From contig JAGRNM010000096.1 of assembly GCA_020440745.1 (NCBI GenBank), forward strand, positions 1 to 5,849: a stretch of DNA of 5,849 nt, written 5' to 3'. The position numbers and the translations under genes were made by a program. The DNA comes from Deltaproteobacteria bacterium (GTDB lineage Bacteria; UBA10199; DSSB01). The notes under the pieces were generated by a model. That model was not told the origin of the DNA and searched no databases. It saw only the letters and a list, made by a program, of their open reading frames with translations. Every line of letters starts with the position of its first letter. Positions within the stretch are counted from its first letter, which is position 1. Below are positions 1 to 5,770 of the stretch, one piece after another.

Positions 1-135
1 ACTCAAAGCAGCCACCTGACTACGAAGTATCTTCGTACTAGTCTCTAAGTCTTCCTCAAGCTGCTTTTTTTCCTTTTTAAGCGATTCTATCTGGATCTCT
101 AAATCCCTAAGACGTTTTTTAGAAGCTCCCAACAT
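1..135 (-). CDS. N-terminal fragment of a coiled-coil protein, function unknown (runs off left edge)
   Basis: An open frame reads from the ATG at 135-133 to the window edge without a stop, giving 45 residues that begin MLGASKKRLRDLEIQIESL. It is rich in Lys, Glu and Leu, with Leu/Ile/Val spaced in heptad fashion, so a coiled coil is the obvious fold. I do not recognise the family. A second in-frame ATG lies at 141-139. I prefer the inner one because AAAGAG (complement of 142-147) sits six bases upstream of it as a ribosome binding site but directly abuts the outer ATG. An in-frame stop (complement of 169-171) limits any further extension. The gene is divergent from the sigma-54-driven genes and shares their upstream region. 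Because only about 45 codons are visible, a chance open frame cannot be fully excluded. Confidence 0.5.
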   Translation of the reverse strand, partial: MLGASKKRLRDLEIQIESLKKEKKQLEEDLETSTKILRSQVAALS

Positions 136-170
136 AGGCATCTCTTTAACAAAAAGCTTAAACCTTGCCT

Positions 171-191
171 AGCGTCCAAAATCCGAACGCT
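171..191. promoter_or_regulatory. Candidate upstream activator site (inverted repeat)
   Basis: AGCGT at 171-175 and its perfect complement ACGCT at 187-191 flank an 11-base AT-rich spacer. The centre (181) is about 141 bases upstream of the start predicted for the sigma-54 promoter at 296-311. That is where enhancer-like sites for sigma-54 activators with Fis-type helix-turn-helix domains usually lie. A second, different inverted repeat, TAAGG (201-205) / CCTTA (219-223), is centred 31 bases downstream, about three helical turns away. Assignment to the FHA regulator in this window is inference from proximity; five-base arms can arise by chance. Confidence 0.3.
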
Positions 192-295
192 TTCTAAACC
201 TAAGGACGAAATTCAAAGCCTTAAACTCAAAAAAGTCTTAACTTTAGAATCACTAACTATTTAATTTTTAATGATTTTTATAATAATTTTCTTTT

Positions 296-311
296 TGGCA
301 TCCCTCTTGCT
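296..311 (+). promoter_or_regulatory. Sigma-54 (-24/-12) promoter
   Basis: The element reads TGGCATCCCTCTTGCT, with GG at 297-298 and GC at 309-310 separated by exactly ten bases. It matches the RpoN consensus TGGCAC-N5-TTGC(A/T) at nearly every position, including the TTGC block. Transcription should start about 12 bases after the GC, near 321-323. That leaves a leader of roughly 18 bases carrying a GGAGG ribosome binding site (328-332) before the ATG at 340. The region between this promoter and the inverted repeat at 171-191 is very AT-rich and contains a weak IHF-like stretch (AATCAC at 248-253, two or more mismatches). Confidence 0.8.
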
Positions 312-339
312 TTTAAAAACAGGCAACGGAGGAAATAAC

Positions 340-597
340 ATGAACCAAGCTAACTTAAAAAATATTGAACAAGACCTCATGAGTTTCAGCAACTCTAGCC
401 TAGCCGAACAATGGGATCCCGAAATGGACCAACTTTTTGAAGGACTTAATTTAGAAATCCCCAGCCAACAAAAACAAAGCCTTGTCGCTAAAAAACAAAA
501 CAAGTCCAACGGACTACAAAGCTGGATGAATAAGCTTAGCCAAAAAATTCAAAACATTAAACTTCATTCAACAAAAATTCAAACTGCTCACGCTTAA
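340..597 (+). CDS. Small protein of unknown function, first gene of the sigma-54 transcript
   Basis: The product has 85 residues and matches no family I recognise. The N-terminal half is acidic (E23, D26, E28, D30, E34 around a QWDPEMDQLF stretch). The C-terminal half (about 50-80) is Lys/Gln-rich and basic, with a predicted helix around SWMNKLSQKI (61-70). There is no signal peptide and no transmembrane segment. The start at 340 is chosen because GGAGGAA (328-334) lies at ideal spacing. The same frame is open back to an ATG at 271, which would add 23 hydrophobic residues, but that start has no ribosome binding site and would put the sigma-54 promoter inside the gene. The next gene begins 25 bases after this stop, so the two are almost surely co-transcribed. 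Its size and position before a larger unusual protein would fit a chaperone, regulator or small secreted partner, but nothing in the sequence decides between these. Confidence 0.75.
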   Translation: MNQANLKNIEQDLMSFSNSSLAEQWDPEMDQLFEGLNLEIPSQQKQSLVAKKQNKSNGLQSWMNKLSQKIQNIKLHSTKIQTAHA

Positions 598-622
598 AAC
601 CTTAGACTAAGAGGATAGGAAA

Positions 623-1774
623 ATGATCATCACCAACACACAAACCACGACCATCTTCAAACCCATCATCAACGACTTAGGACTCCAACAACTCACCAAC
701 TCAGAACTTCACTTTCAAGGAATCCAAAGCAGCCAGTTTAATGGAAATCCCAATGGAGCGCTCATTAAAGAAAGCCTCAACTTTACCAACCAAGTCAAAA
801 AAGAAGTTGAGCTAGAAATTAATAATCCTGACATCAAAACCTTAGAACGCTTAGACAAAGTCAACGCTAAACGAGCCAAAGAAGGAAAATCTCCCATTGA
901 TCTTCAAAAAACTACAGATGAAATCCGTCGTATTCAAGAAGACTCCTCTCTAAGCGACAAAGAAAAGAAAAACAAAATCGACAAACTCCGCAAAGACTTA
1001 GGACTAAGTAAAGGCGACATGAAAGCCTTGTTTACCAAACGCTTAGGAAAAATTTATAAAAAAGCCGAAAAACGTCTTAAAGAATTTCGTCAAACCAAAG
1101 AAAAAATCTTTAAAGAACAACTTAAAGAGGCTGAAAAACTCTACGGCAAAAACAGCCCAGAAGCTCAAGCCATCCAACAAAAACTAGAAATTGTTAAAGG
1201 AATCATCGAGCCCCAAGAACAAGAATTTAAACAAAAAGGAGACTTTCTAAACAGCCTTTTCCCTAGTTCTAGCTTTTTTGGAAAAATCGGTGGCTTCTTT
1301 AAAAAAGTTGGCAAAGGCATTGCTAAAGGAATGCAAACCATTACCAAAGTTGGACAAGTACTAATGAAGTTTGCCTCCCCTATCCTCAGCAAAATTCCTG
1401 GAATCGGTCAGTTTGTTCCCTTAATTCAACGGGGACTCAATGCAGCCAATTATCTTTGGAACGGCAAAATTAAAAGCTTCTTTAAAGAAATCGGTCAGGC
1501 TGCTTTGCATGTAGTTAAAAATCCCGAAATTATTTTAAACGCTATCCCCGGAGCTGGCCAAGTCGCCTCCACAGCCATCAGCTATGCCCGCAAGGCCTAC
1601 CAAGTTGTTAAAACAGGTGTCGATCTAGTCAAAAATAAAGGCAATCTATTTAAAACAGCCCTCAACGCTGGCCTAGACTGGGGTAAAGCTCAACTAGGAC
1701 AGGCCTGGGACAAGTATGGAGCTCCTGTAGCCAATAAATACCTAGGAGGCCTTTTTGATCAAGGCGCTGCCTAA
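623..1774 (+). CDS. Unknown protein with charged helical N-terminal half and cationic amphipathic/hydrophobic C-terminal half
   Basis: The product has 383 residues; I do not recognise the family. Residues 1-50 are polar and Asn/Gln/Thr-rich. Residues about 55-205 are very rich in Lys and Glu and should form long helices or coiled coil. From about 213 the character changes to Gly, Phe, Lys and Ile: a cationic amphipathic stretch (about 217-250, containing FFGKIGGFFKKVGKGIAKG), then two hydrophobic units each carrying IPGxGQ (258-263 and 308-313). The two motifs lie exactly 50 residues apart, suggesting an internal duplication. There is no N-terminal signal peptide. The ribosome binding site is GAGG at 611-614, eight bases before the ATG. 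It lies 25 bases after the 85-residue gene and 14 bases before yraN, so it belongs to the sigma-54 transcript. The design suggests a membrane-active or secreted protein (toxin-like, translocator-like or scaffold); this is inference from composition only. Confidence 0.8.
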   Translation: MIITNTQTTTIFKPIINDLGLQQLTNSELHFQGIQSSQFNGNPNGALIKESLNFTNQVKKEVELEINNPDIKTLERLDKVNAKRAKEGKSPIDLQKTTDEIRRIQEDSSLSDKEKKNKIDKLRKDLGLSKGDMKALFTKRLGKIYKKAEKRLKEFRQTKEKIFKEQLKEAEKLYGKNSPEAQAIQQKLEIVKGIIEPQEQEFKQKGDFLNSLFPSSSFFGKIGGFFKKVGKGIAKGMQTITKVGQVLMKFASPILSKIPGIGQFVPLIQRGLNAANYLWNGKIKSFFKEIGQAALHVVKNPEIILNAIPGAGQVASTAISYARKAYQVVKTGVDLVKNKGNLFKTALNAGLDWGKAQLGQAWDKYGAPVANKYLGGLFDQGAA

Positions 1775-1788
1775 GATCCTAAGCCAAA

Positions 1789-2187
1789 ATGAAAAAGCTT
1801 ATTTCTCTTATACAAAAAAGAACTCCTCTCACTCACAGCCGGGGTCTCCTAGGGGAGGCCCTGGCTGCTTCTTATTTAAAAAAACAAGGCTACAAAATCT
1901 TAAAAAAACGCTTCCGTTATCGTTTGGGAGAAATCGACCTCATTGCTCAAAAAAAAGACCAGCTAGCCTTTGTAGAAGTCAAAACCCGATCCAAGGCTTG
2001 GAAACACACCGCCTTAGAAGCTATTGGCCCCAAAAAACTCCTAGCCCTAGAAGGCACAGCCTATTATTTTTTAGAAAATCATCCGGAAATAACGCAATGC
2101 ATTAAAGAAATGATTTTTTTAGCTTTAACTGTTAGCCTGGAAAAGCCTAAGCCCAAGATTCAAGTTACCCGCCTTCAAGCTTATTAA
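1789..2187 (+). CDS. yraN: YraN family (UPF0102) endonuclease-like protein
   Basis: The 132-residue product is a full-length YraN/UPF0102 protein, a family with the PD-(D/E)XK nuclease fold related to Holliday junction resolvases; its cellular role is poorly defined. The signature blocks are in order: GLLGEALAASYLKKQGYKIL (19-38) with E23, RYRLGEIDLIA (43-53) with D50, and FVEVKTR (61-67) with E63 and K65. These are the expected metal-binding and catalytic positions. The usual C-terminal RFDV-type block is replaced by IFLALTV (109-115), while the end (IQVTRLQAY) still resembles the family's I-x-H-I-x-N-A-F ending. The gene starts 14 bases after the 383-residue gene and has no clear ribosome binding site, so translational coupling is likely. 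YraN more often sits with ribonuclease HII or processing genes; here it lies inside a sigma-54-driven group of unknown genes. Confidence 0.93.
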   Translation: MKKLISLIQKRTPLTHSRGLLGEALAASYLKKQGYKILKKRFRYRLGEIDLIAQKKDQLAFVEVKTRSKAWKHTALEAIGPKKLLALEGTAYYFLENHPEITQCIKEMIFLALTVSLEKPKPKIQVTRLQAY

Positions 2188-2310
2188 ATCACTGTTTTTT
2201 TAATTCTTACACAACTTTCATCCCTTTTGGGGTCGAAAAAAAAAGAGAGTTTTATTAAAAAGGTCTTTTTTACTTTAATTCTCCTCCAGTTAGAGAGAGA
2301 GGTTTTTTTC
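2188..2310. other. Intergenic leader before the glycine-zipper gene
   Basis: The 123 bases hold no convincing intrinsic terminator after yraN and no GG-N10-GC sigma-54 element, so the downstream gene may be reached by read-through. A weak -35-like TTGGGG (2227-2232) precedes an A9 run (2236-2244) and the AT-rich TTTTATT near 2250-2256, which could form a poor sigma-70 promoter. A five-unit AG repeat (2292-2301) overlaps the ribosome binding site, and a T7 run (2303-2309) separates that site from the start codon. Confidence 0.4.
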
Positions 2311-3747
2311 ATGGATGACAATAGTATCAATAATAACCCTAACAATCGTATTCAACATAATGATCCCTTTAACGATCCATGGTCGGACCCTAACCTAGAA
2401 GGGGACTGGAATGATTTAAACCTTGAAGATGACGTGACAAGCGGAGACGACCTTTGGGGAAATCTCTTAGAAGAAAATAGCCAAGAAACAAAATTAACTC
2501 CCCAGGACGAAGCTGCCCTAGCCCGACTCGAACGAACTCGAGACCGCGCCGAGAGAGAACTCCTAGAAGCACAAGAAGCCCACGGAAAACTGATGGAAGG
2601 CACTGGCTCCCAGTCGGAAGTCAAAAACGCCCTCCAAGAAGTAGAAGAAGCAATAAAATACTTAGAGCGTTTTGAAAAGCAGGAAGAAAAAGTCAGCAAG
2701 GACGTAGCTAATAAAGTTAAAGGTCTAAGTACCTCCAAAGAAGAATTAGAAAAAATGGAAGGTAAGCTAGAAAAAAAGCTAAAAGATATCCAGCTAGAGA
2801 AAAAAATGGAAAAGGCCAAAGGAAAAATTGAGGCCCATCAAACAGAACTAAAAGCAAAGAATGAAAAAGAAGCCACTGCCATTGAAGACCTTATCGGTTG
2901 GTTTACTGGTGATAATCCCCAAGGAGAGGTCCTTTTTGCTGGTAGCGGCAAAAAAGGAATCAAAAAAGACAAAATCAAAAGTGTTGATCACGCCGCTTCA
3001 GAAGAGGCCACCGCTGCTTTAGTAGAAATAGCCAAAGTTGTGAGAGGCGGTTATACCTTAGACTTAAGCAGCCTCAGCGGCAACGCAGCCGCCCTAGTAG
3101 CAGAGGCATTAAAGAAAGACCCTGAAGCAGCCAAAAATATCCCACCTAATGTTTTAGAAAGTCTTCAAAGTGCCCTATTAAAAAGTCCTGGTGACAGCTC
3201 TATCTACACAGTAAAAACAGCAGGTCTATCAAAAGCCCAAAAAAATAAAGCTGGTCTCCAAGGAGCTGCTGCTGGAGCCGGGGCTGGAGCAGGACTTGGA
3301 GCTACAATAGGAAGTATTGTTCCAGGCTTAGGCACTATCGTGGGTGCTATTATTGGCGCAGGAAGCGGCGCTTTTATTGGTGGAATTGTTGGGCGTAAAA
3401 GGAGTACTCAAAGTCTAAAGATAGAAGGTTTAAAATTAAAACACGATCAGTTATCTAAAGCTTCAGGCACTTATTTAAGCCTTTCTAAAAGCTTAGAATC
3501 CTTAATCAGCAGCAGTGAGGCACAAGCCAAGCAAGACAAAGCTATCGAAGAAAACTTTAAAGAAGAAATTAAGGACTTTTTAGAAATTGACCAGGAAAAT
3601 TCTGAAGTCTTAGCTGAACTCTTTCAAAACTACTACCAAGCAGGCTTAGGAGATGGACTTGGGGCTGGTGATATTCCTCTACCTCCCGGAGGTGGAGAAG
3701 TTCCTCCTATTCCTGATATGGGGACTAATACCCCCCCAACTTCCTAA
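2311..3747 (+). CDS. Unknown coiled-coil protein with a glycine-zipper membrane segment and Pro/Gly-rich tail
   Basis: The product has 478 residues; the family is not recognised. In order: an Asn/Asp-rich acidic N-terminus (1-58), long charged coiled coils (about 62-190), a mixed helical region (about 190-300) containing a leucine-patterned stretch (LDLSSLSGNAAALVAEAL, 250-267), a glycine-zipper hydrophobic segment (about 315-361), another helical region (about 365-443) and a Gly/Pro-rich tail (445-478). The zipper has Gly/Ala at short regular intervals, a PGLG turn at 338-341 and a basic GRKR stop at 361-364, so it probably forms a membrane hairpin. There is no signal peptide. The start at 2311 is preferred because GAGAGAGG (2295-2302) lies eight bases upstream; an in-frame TTG at 2227 would add 28 residues but has no ribosome binding site. 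Coiled coil plus hairpin resembles the plan of pore-forming or translocator proteins, without a recognisable sequence match. Confidence 0.8.
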   Translation: MDDNSINNNPNNRIQHNDPFNDPWSDPNLEGDWNDLNLEDDVTSGDDLWGNLLEENSQETKLTPQDEAALARLERTRDRAERELLEAQEAHGKLMEGTGSQSEVKNALQEVEEAIKYLERFEKQEEKVSKDVANKVKGLSTSKEELEKMEGKLEKKLKDIQLEKKMEKAKGKIEAHQTELKAKNEKEATAIEDLIGWFTGDNPQGEVLFAGSGKKGIKKDKIKSVDHAASEEATAALVEIAKVVRGGYTLDLSSLSGNAAALVAEALKKDPEAAKNIPPNVLESLQSALLKSPGDSSIYTVKTAGLSKAQKNKAGLQGAAAGAGAGAGLGATIGSIVPGLGTIVGAIIGAGSGAFIGGIVGRKRSTQSLKIEGLKLKHDQLSKASGTYLSLSKSLESLISSSEAQAKQDKAIEENFKEEIKDFLEIDQENSEVLAELFQNYYQAGLGDGLGAGDIPLPPGGGEVPPIPDMGTNTPPTS

Positions 3748-3749
3748 GG

Positions 3750-3773
3750 TTGCCTTCAAAGTGAAGACAGCAA
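3750..3773 (+). terminator. Hairpin just after the glycine-zipper gene, possible 3' end structure
   Basis: TTGC (3750-3753) pairs with GCAA (3770-3773), and the adjacent CTTCA (3754-3758) pairs with TGAAG (3762-3766) around an AAG loop. A three-base bulge lies on the right side. It begins three bases after the stop codon. No U-run follows, so it is not a standard intrinsic terminator; it may instead protect a 3' end. Confidence 0.3.
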
Positions 3774-3822
3774 TGATTAGCAGCTTGTAATAAGTTAGTG
3801 AACAAACAGAGAAGGAATTCTT

Positions 3823-3851
3823 GATAGGCCGACGGACTTTACGGGCTTATT
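3823..3851 (+). other. Possible RNA stem-loop in the convergent gap
   Basis: GATAGGCC (3823-3830) can pair over eight positions with GGCTTATT (3844-3851), including two G-U pairs, around a 13-base loop. The G-U pairs mean the stem is stronger in a plus-strand transcript than in a minus-strand one, which would place it in the 3' region of the glycine-zipper gene. Two near-identical 12-13 base direct repeats, AATTCTTGATAG (3816-3827) and AATTCTTTAATAG (3856-3868), flank it 40 bases apart. I do not recognise a known RNA family. Confidence 0.25.
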
Positions 3852-3917
3852 CCTAAATTCTTTAATAGAATCCCTCCCTTTTCTAAACCTATCCTACTTG
3901 ATTTGCTTCTGCGCTAT

Positions 3918-3939
3918 AAAAAACTAAGAAGCTTTTCTT
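3918..3939 (-). terminator. Weak intrinsic terminator overlapping the end of the FHA regulator gene
   Basis: Read on the minus strand, AAGAA (complement of 3935-3939) and TTCTT (complement of 3926-3930) form a five-base stem with a four-base loop, and a T6 run (complement of 3918-3923) follows two bases later. The stem is almost all A-T and overlaps the last codons, so termination would be inefficient at best. Confidence 0.3.
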
Positions 3940-5576
3940 TTGGGATCATCTAGCTCGTAGAGTTTTATTTTACTAAAGAGAGTTGACTTGGCAATACCTA
4001 AGGACTCAGCAGCCTTAGCCTTATTCCACTTATGAGCCACTAAAGCTTTTAAAATAAGTTTGCGCTCCATATCTTCTAATTTTTCGATACCACTAATTAC
4101 AGACTCATCAGGATTTGACTTGTAGCTATCGGCAAAAAAGATTTCTTCAGGCTTAATCATTTCCTCTTTAGAAAGCAGTACACTACGCAACAAAATATTT
4201 CTTAGCTCTCTTACATTGCCTGGATAGGTATGGCTCATTAATTTTAAAAGTGTTTCTTCACTAAGTTGCTTAGCGTGACCTGAGGGACTAAATTCTTTTA
4301 AGAAAGCCTCTGCTAAAAGTGGCAAGTCTTCCATACGTTCTCTTAAAGCGGGCAAATACATAGGTAAGACAAAAAGACGAAAGAATAAGTCCTCACGAAA
4401 ACGACCTTGTTTTACTAATTCGGAAAGATCTCGATGGGTAGCGGCAACAATGCGCGCGTCACTTTTGAGCTCTTGTGAACCACCTACCCGACGATAGGTT
4501 TGGTTTTCTAAAACCCTCAAAAGCTTTGGTTGCAAGTCCAAAGGCAACTCACCCACTTCATCTAAAAATAAAGTGCCACCCTTAGCTTGACCAAAGGATC
4601 CTTCATGTTGTTTGCCAGCTCCTGTAAAGGCGCCCTTTTCATGGCCAAAAAGCTCACTTTCGATCAATTCCTTAGAAATCGCCCCACAATTAAGAGCAAT
4701 AAAAGGACCTTGGTTGCGTGGGCTTAAAGCATGCACCGCCCTAGAAACAAGCTCTTTACCCGAACCCGACTCTCCTAAAATTAATACAGTAGCCTCCGTA
4801 GGCCCTACCCTACTTAACATGCCATAAAGCTCTTGCATCTTAGATGAGGCCCCTACCAATCCACAAAACTCGTTTGTCTCAATGGGCTTAATACTTTCTA
4901 TTTGATCTTCTTCAATTAATTGCAAAACACACTGTCCTATCTTAACCCGCATACCAGGCTCTAACAATGCCTGCTGGACGCGCACCTCATTAACAAAAGT
5001 GCCATTGGTAGAACCCAAATCAAACAAAGACACCTCATCCCCTTTAATTACTAACTTAAGGTGACGGCCACTGGCATAAGGGTCATCTAATACAATATTA
5101 TTTTGCTCATCAGCCCCCAAGGTTAAGGTCCCTTCTGTTAAAGGATAAAGGCTAGTCCCTTGACTAGGGTGACTTAATTGTAAGCTTAAGTTTTGGACCA
5201 GAAACCCCCTTGAACTGGCCACTGCTTGAGTCTTTTGAGAAGCTGAATTTCCTCCCCCTTGAGTAACCTCTAAATCTGCCTGATCAAAGCCAGCTCCAAA
5301 CTTAGCAAGCCAAGAACCAATCTGAATCTCGTCTCCTTCTCGAAGAGGTTTGGGTTGTTCTTTGAGCTCTTCTCCATTGATAAAGACCTCTCTCTTACCT
5401 TCTTTTTTAATCAGATAAGCACCCTCTATATTAAATAAAGAAGCGTGCTCACGACTAATATCAGGATCACCTAAAACCACATCACAAGACTCACTCCGGC
5501 CAATTTTAATAGAACTAGATTGAACTTTAACTTGAAATAAGGGTTGAGACCCTCGGGAAAAGACGAGTTGGGGCAT
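3924..5576 (-). CDS. Sigma-54-dependent transcriptional activator with two N-terminal FHA domains
   Basis: The product has 550 residues. FHA domain 1 (about 22-92) has IGRS (25-28) and SREH (41-44). FHA domain 2 (about 147-220) has SGRH (169-172) and STNGT (189-193). The AAA+ domain (about 238-465) has Walker A GESGSGKE (268-275), the sigma-54-contacting loop GAFTGA (315-320), Walker B GTLFLDE (334-340) and FREDLFFRL (393-401). A Fis-type helix-turn-helix ends the protein (about 505-540, KAKAAESLGIAKSTLFSKI). FHA domains bind phosphothreonine, so activity probably responds to Ser/Thr kinase signalling rather than to a two-component receiver, which is absent. Such proteins hydrolyse ATP to open sigma-54 polymerase promoters. 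AGGAGGAGG (complement of 5587-5595) precedes the ATG by ten bases. It is convergent with the glycine-zipper gene and divergent from mutM. The likely local target is the sigma-54 promoter at 296-311; this link is inferred. Confidence 0.96.
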   Translation of the reverse strand: MPQLVFSRGSQPLFQVKVQSSSIKIGRSESCDVVLGDPDISREHASLFNIEGAYLIKKEGKREVFINGEELKEQPKPLREGDEIQIGSWLAKFGAGFDQADLEVTQGGGNSASQKTQAVASSRGFLVQNLSLQLSHPSQGTSLYPLTEGTLTLGADEQNNIVLDDPYASGRHLKLVIKGDEVSLFDLGSTNGTFVNEVRVQQALLEPGMRVKIGQCVLQLIEEDQIESIKPIETNEFCGLVGASSKMQELYGMLSRVGPTEATVLILGESGSGKELVSRAVHALSPRNQGPFIALNCGAISKELIESELFGHEKGAFTGAGKQHEGSFGQAKGGTLFLDEVGELPLDLQPKLLRVLENQTYRRVGGSQELKSDARIVAATHRDLSELVKQGRFREDLFFRLFVLPMYLPALRERMEDLPLLAEAFLKEFSPSGHAKQLSEETLLKLMSHTYPGNVRELRNILLRSVLLSKEEMIKPEEIFFADSYKSNPDESVISGIEKLEDMERKLILKALVAHKWNKAKAAESLGIAKSTLFSKIKLYELDDPKRKAS

Positions 5577-5612
5577 CAGAAGTATTCCTCCTCCTGGGTA
5601 AGGCCCGCGGAT

Positions 5613-5642
5613 TGTCTAGTAAGAGTACAAAGTTTTAGTCAA
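5613..5642 (-). promoter_or_regulatory. Candidate sigma-70 promoter for the FHA regulator gene
   Basis: On the minus strand TTGACT (complement of 5637-5642) is a five-of-six match to the -35 box. TAGACA (complement of 5613-5618), 18 bases further on, is a poor -10 match. The predicted start would lie shortly before the strong AGGAGGAGG ribosome binding site. The -35 is good and the -10 weak, so confidence is low. Confidence 0.3.
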
Positions 5643-5770
5643 GGAAATATCCGCTTTTTATTACCAGGAAATTTAAAAAAATAGCTAAAATTAAAGAGCT
5701 TGTCTTGTACTTATGGCTAATTAAAGACCTAAATCAAGCCTTTCTTTTACTAGCCTTTTAGTAGACATTG

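Noticed and set aside
271..339. N-terminal hydrophobic extension of the 85-residue protein (ATG at 271), which would look like a signal or membrane anchor.
   Set aside because: There is no ribosome binding site before 271, an ideal GGAGG precedes the ATG at 340, and the extension overlaps the sigma-54 promoter.
340..597. The 85-residue protein as a type III secretion needle subunit, based on its length.
   Set aside because: It lacks the helix-turn-helix pattern and conserved turn motif of needle subunits, and no secretion apparatus genes are visible.
1755..2105. 116-residue plus-strand open frame overlapping yraN.
   Set aside because: It is out of frame with the clearly recognisable YraN motifs and has a low-complexity Ser/Pro/Arg composition.
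2227..2310. In-frame TTG start adding 28 residues to the glycine-zipper protein.
   Set aside because: No ribosome binding site precedes it, the added residues are encoded by homopolymer-rich leader DNA, and a good site precedes the ATG at 2311.
2352..2819. 155-residue minus-strand open frame within the glycine-zipper gene.
   Set aside because: It is a Ser/Phe/Arg-rich complement of the Glu/Lys/Leu coiled-coil codons, with no family resemblance.
3823..3851. A known riboswitch or tRNA in the convergent gap.
   Set aside because: It lies downstream of both flanking genes, no known conserved core is recognisable, and there is no cloverleaf.
5651..5668. Possible minus-strand sigma-54 promoter upstream of the FHA regulator (GG and GC near one another).
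   Set aside because: The spacing between GG and GC is nine, not ten, and the TTGC block is absent.
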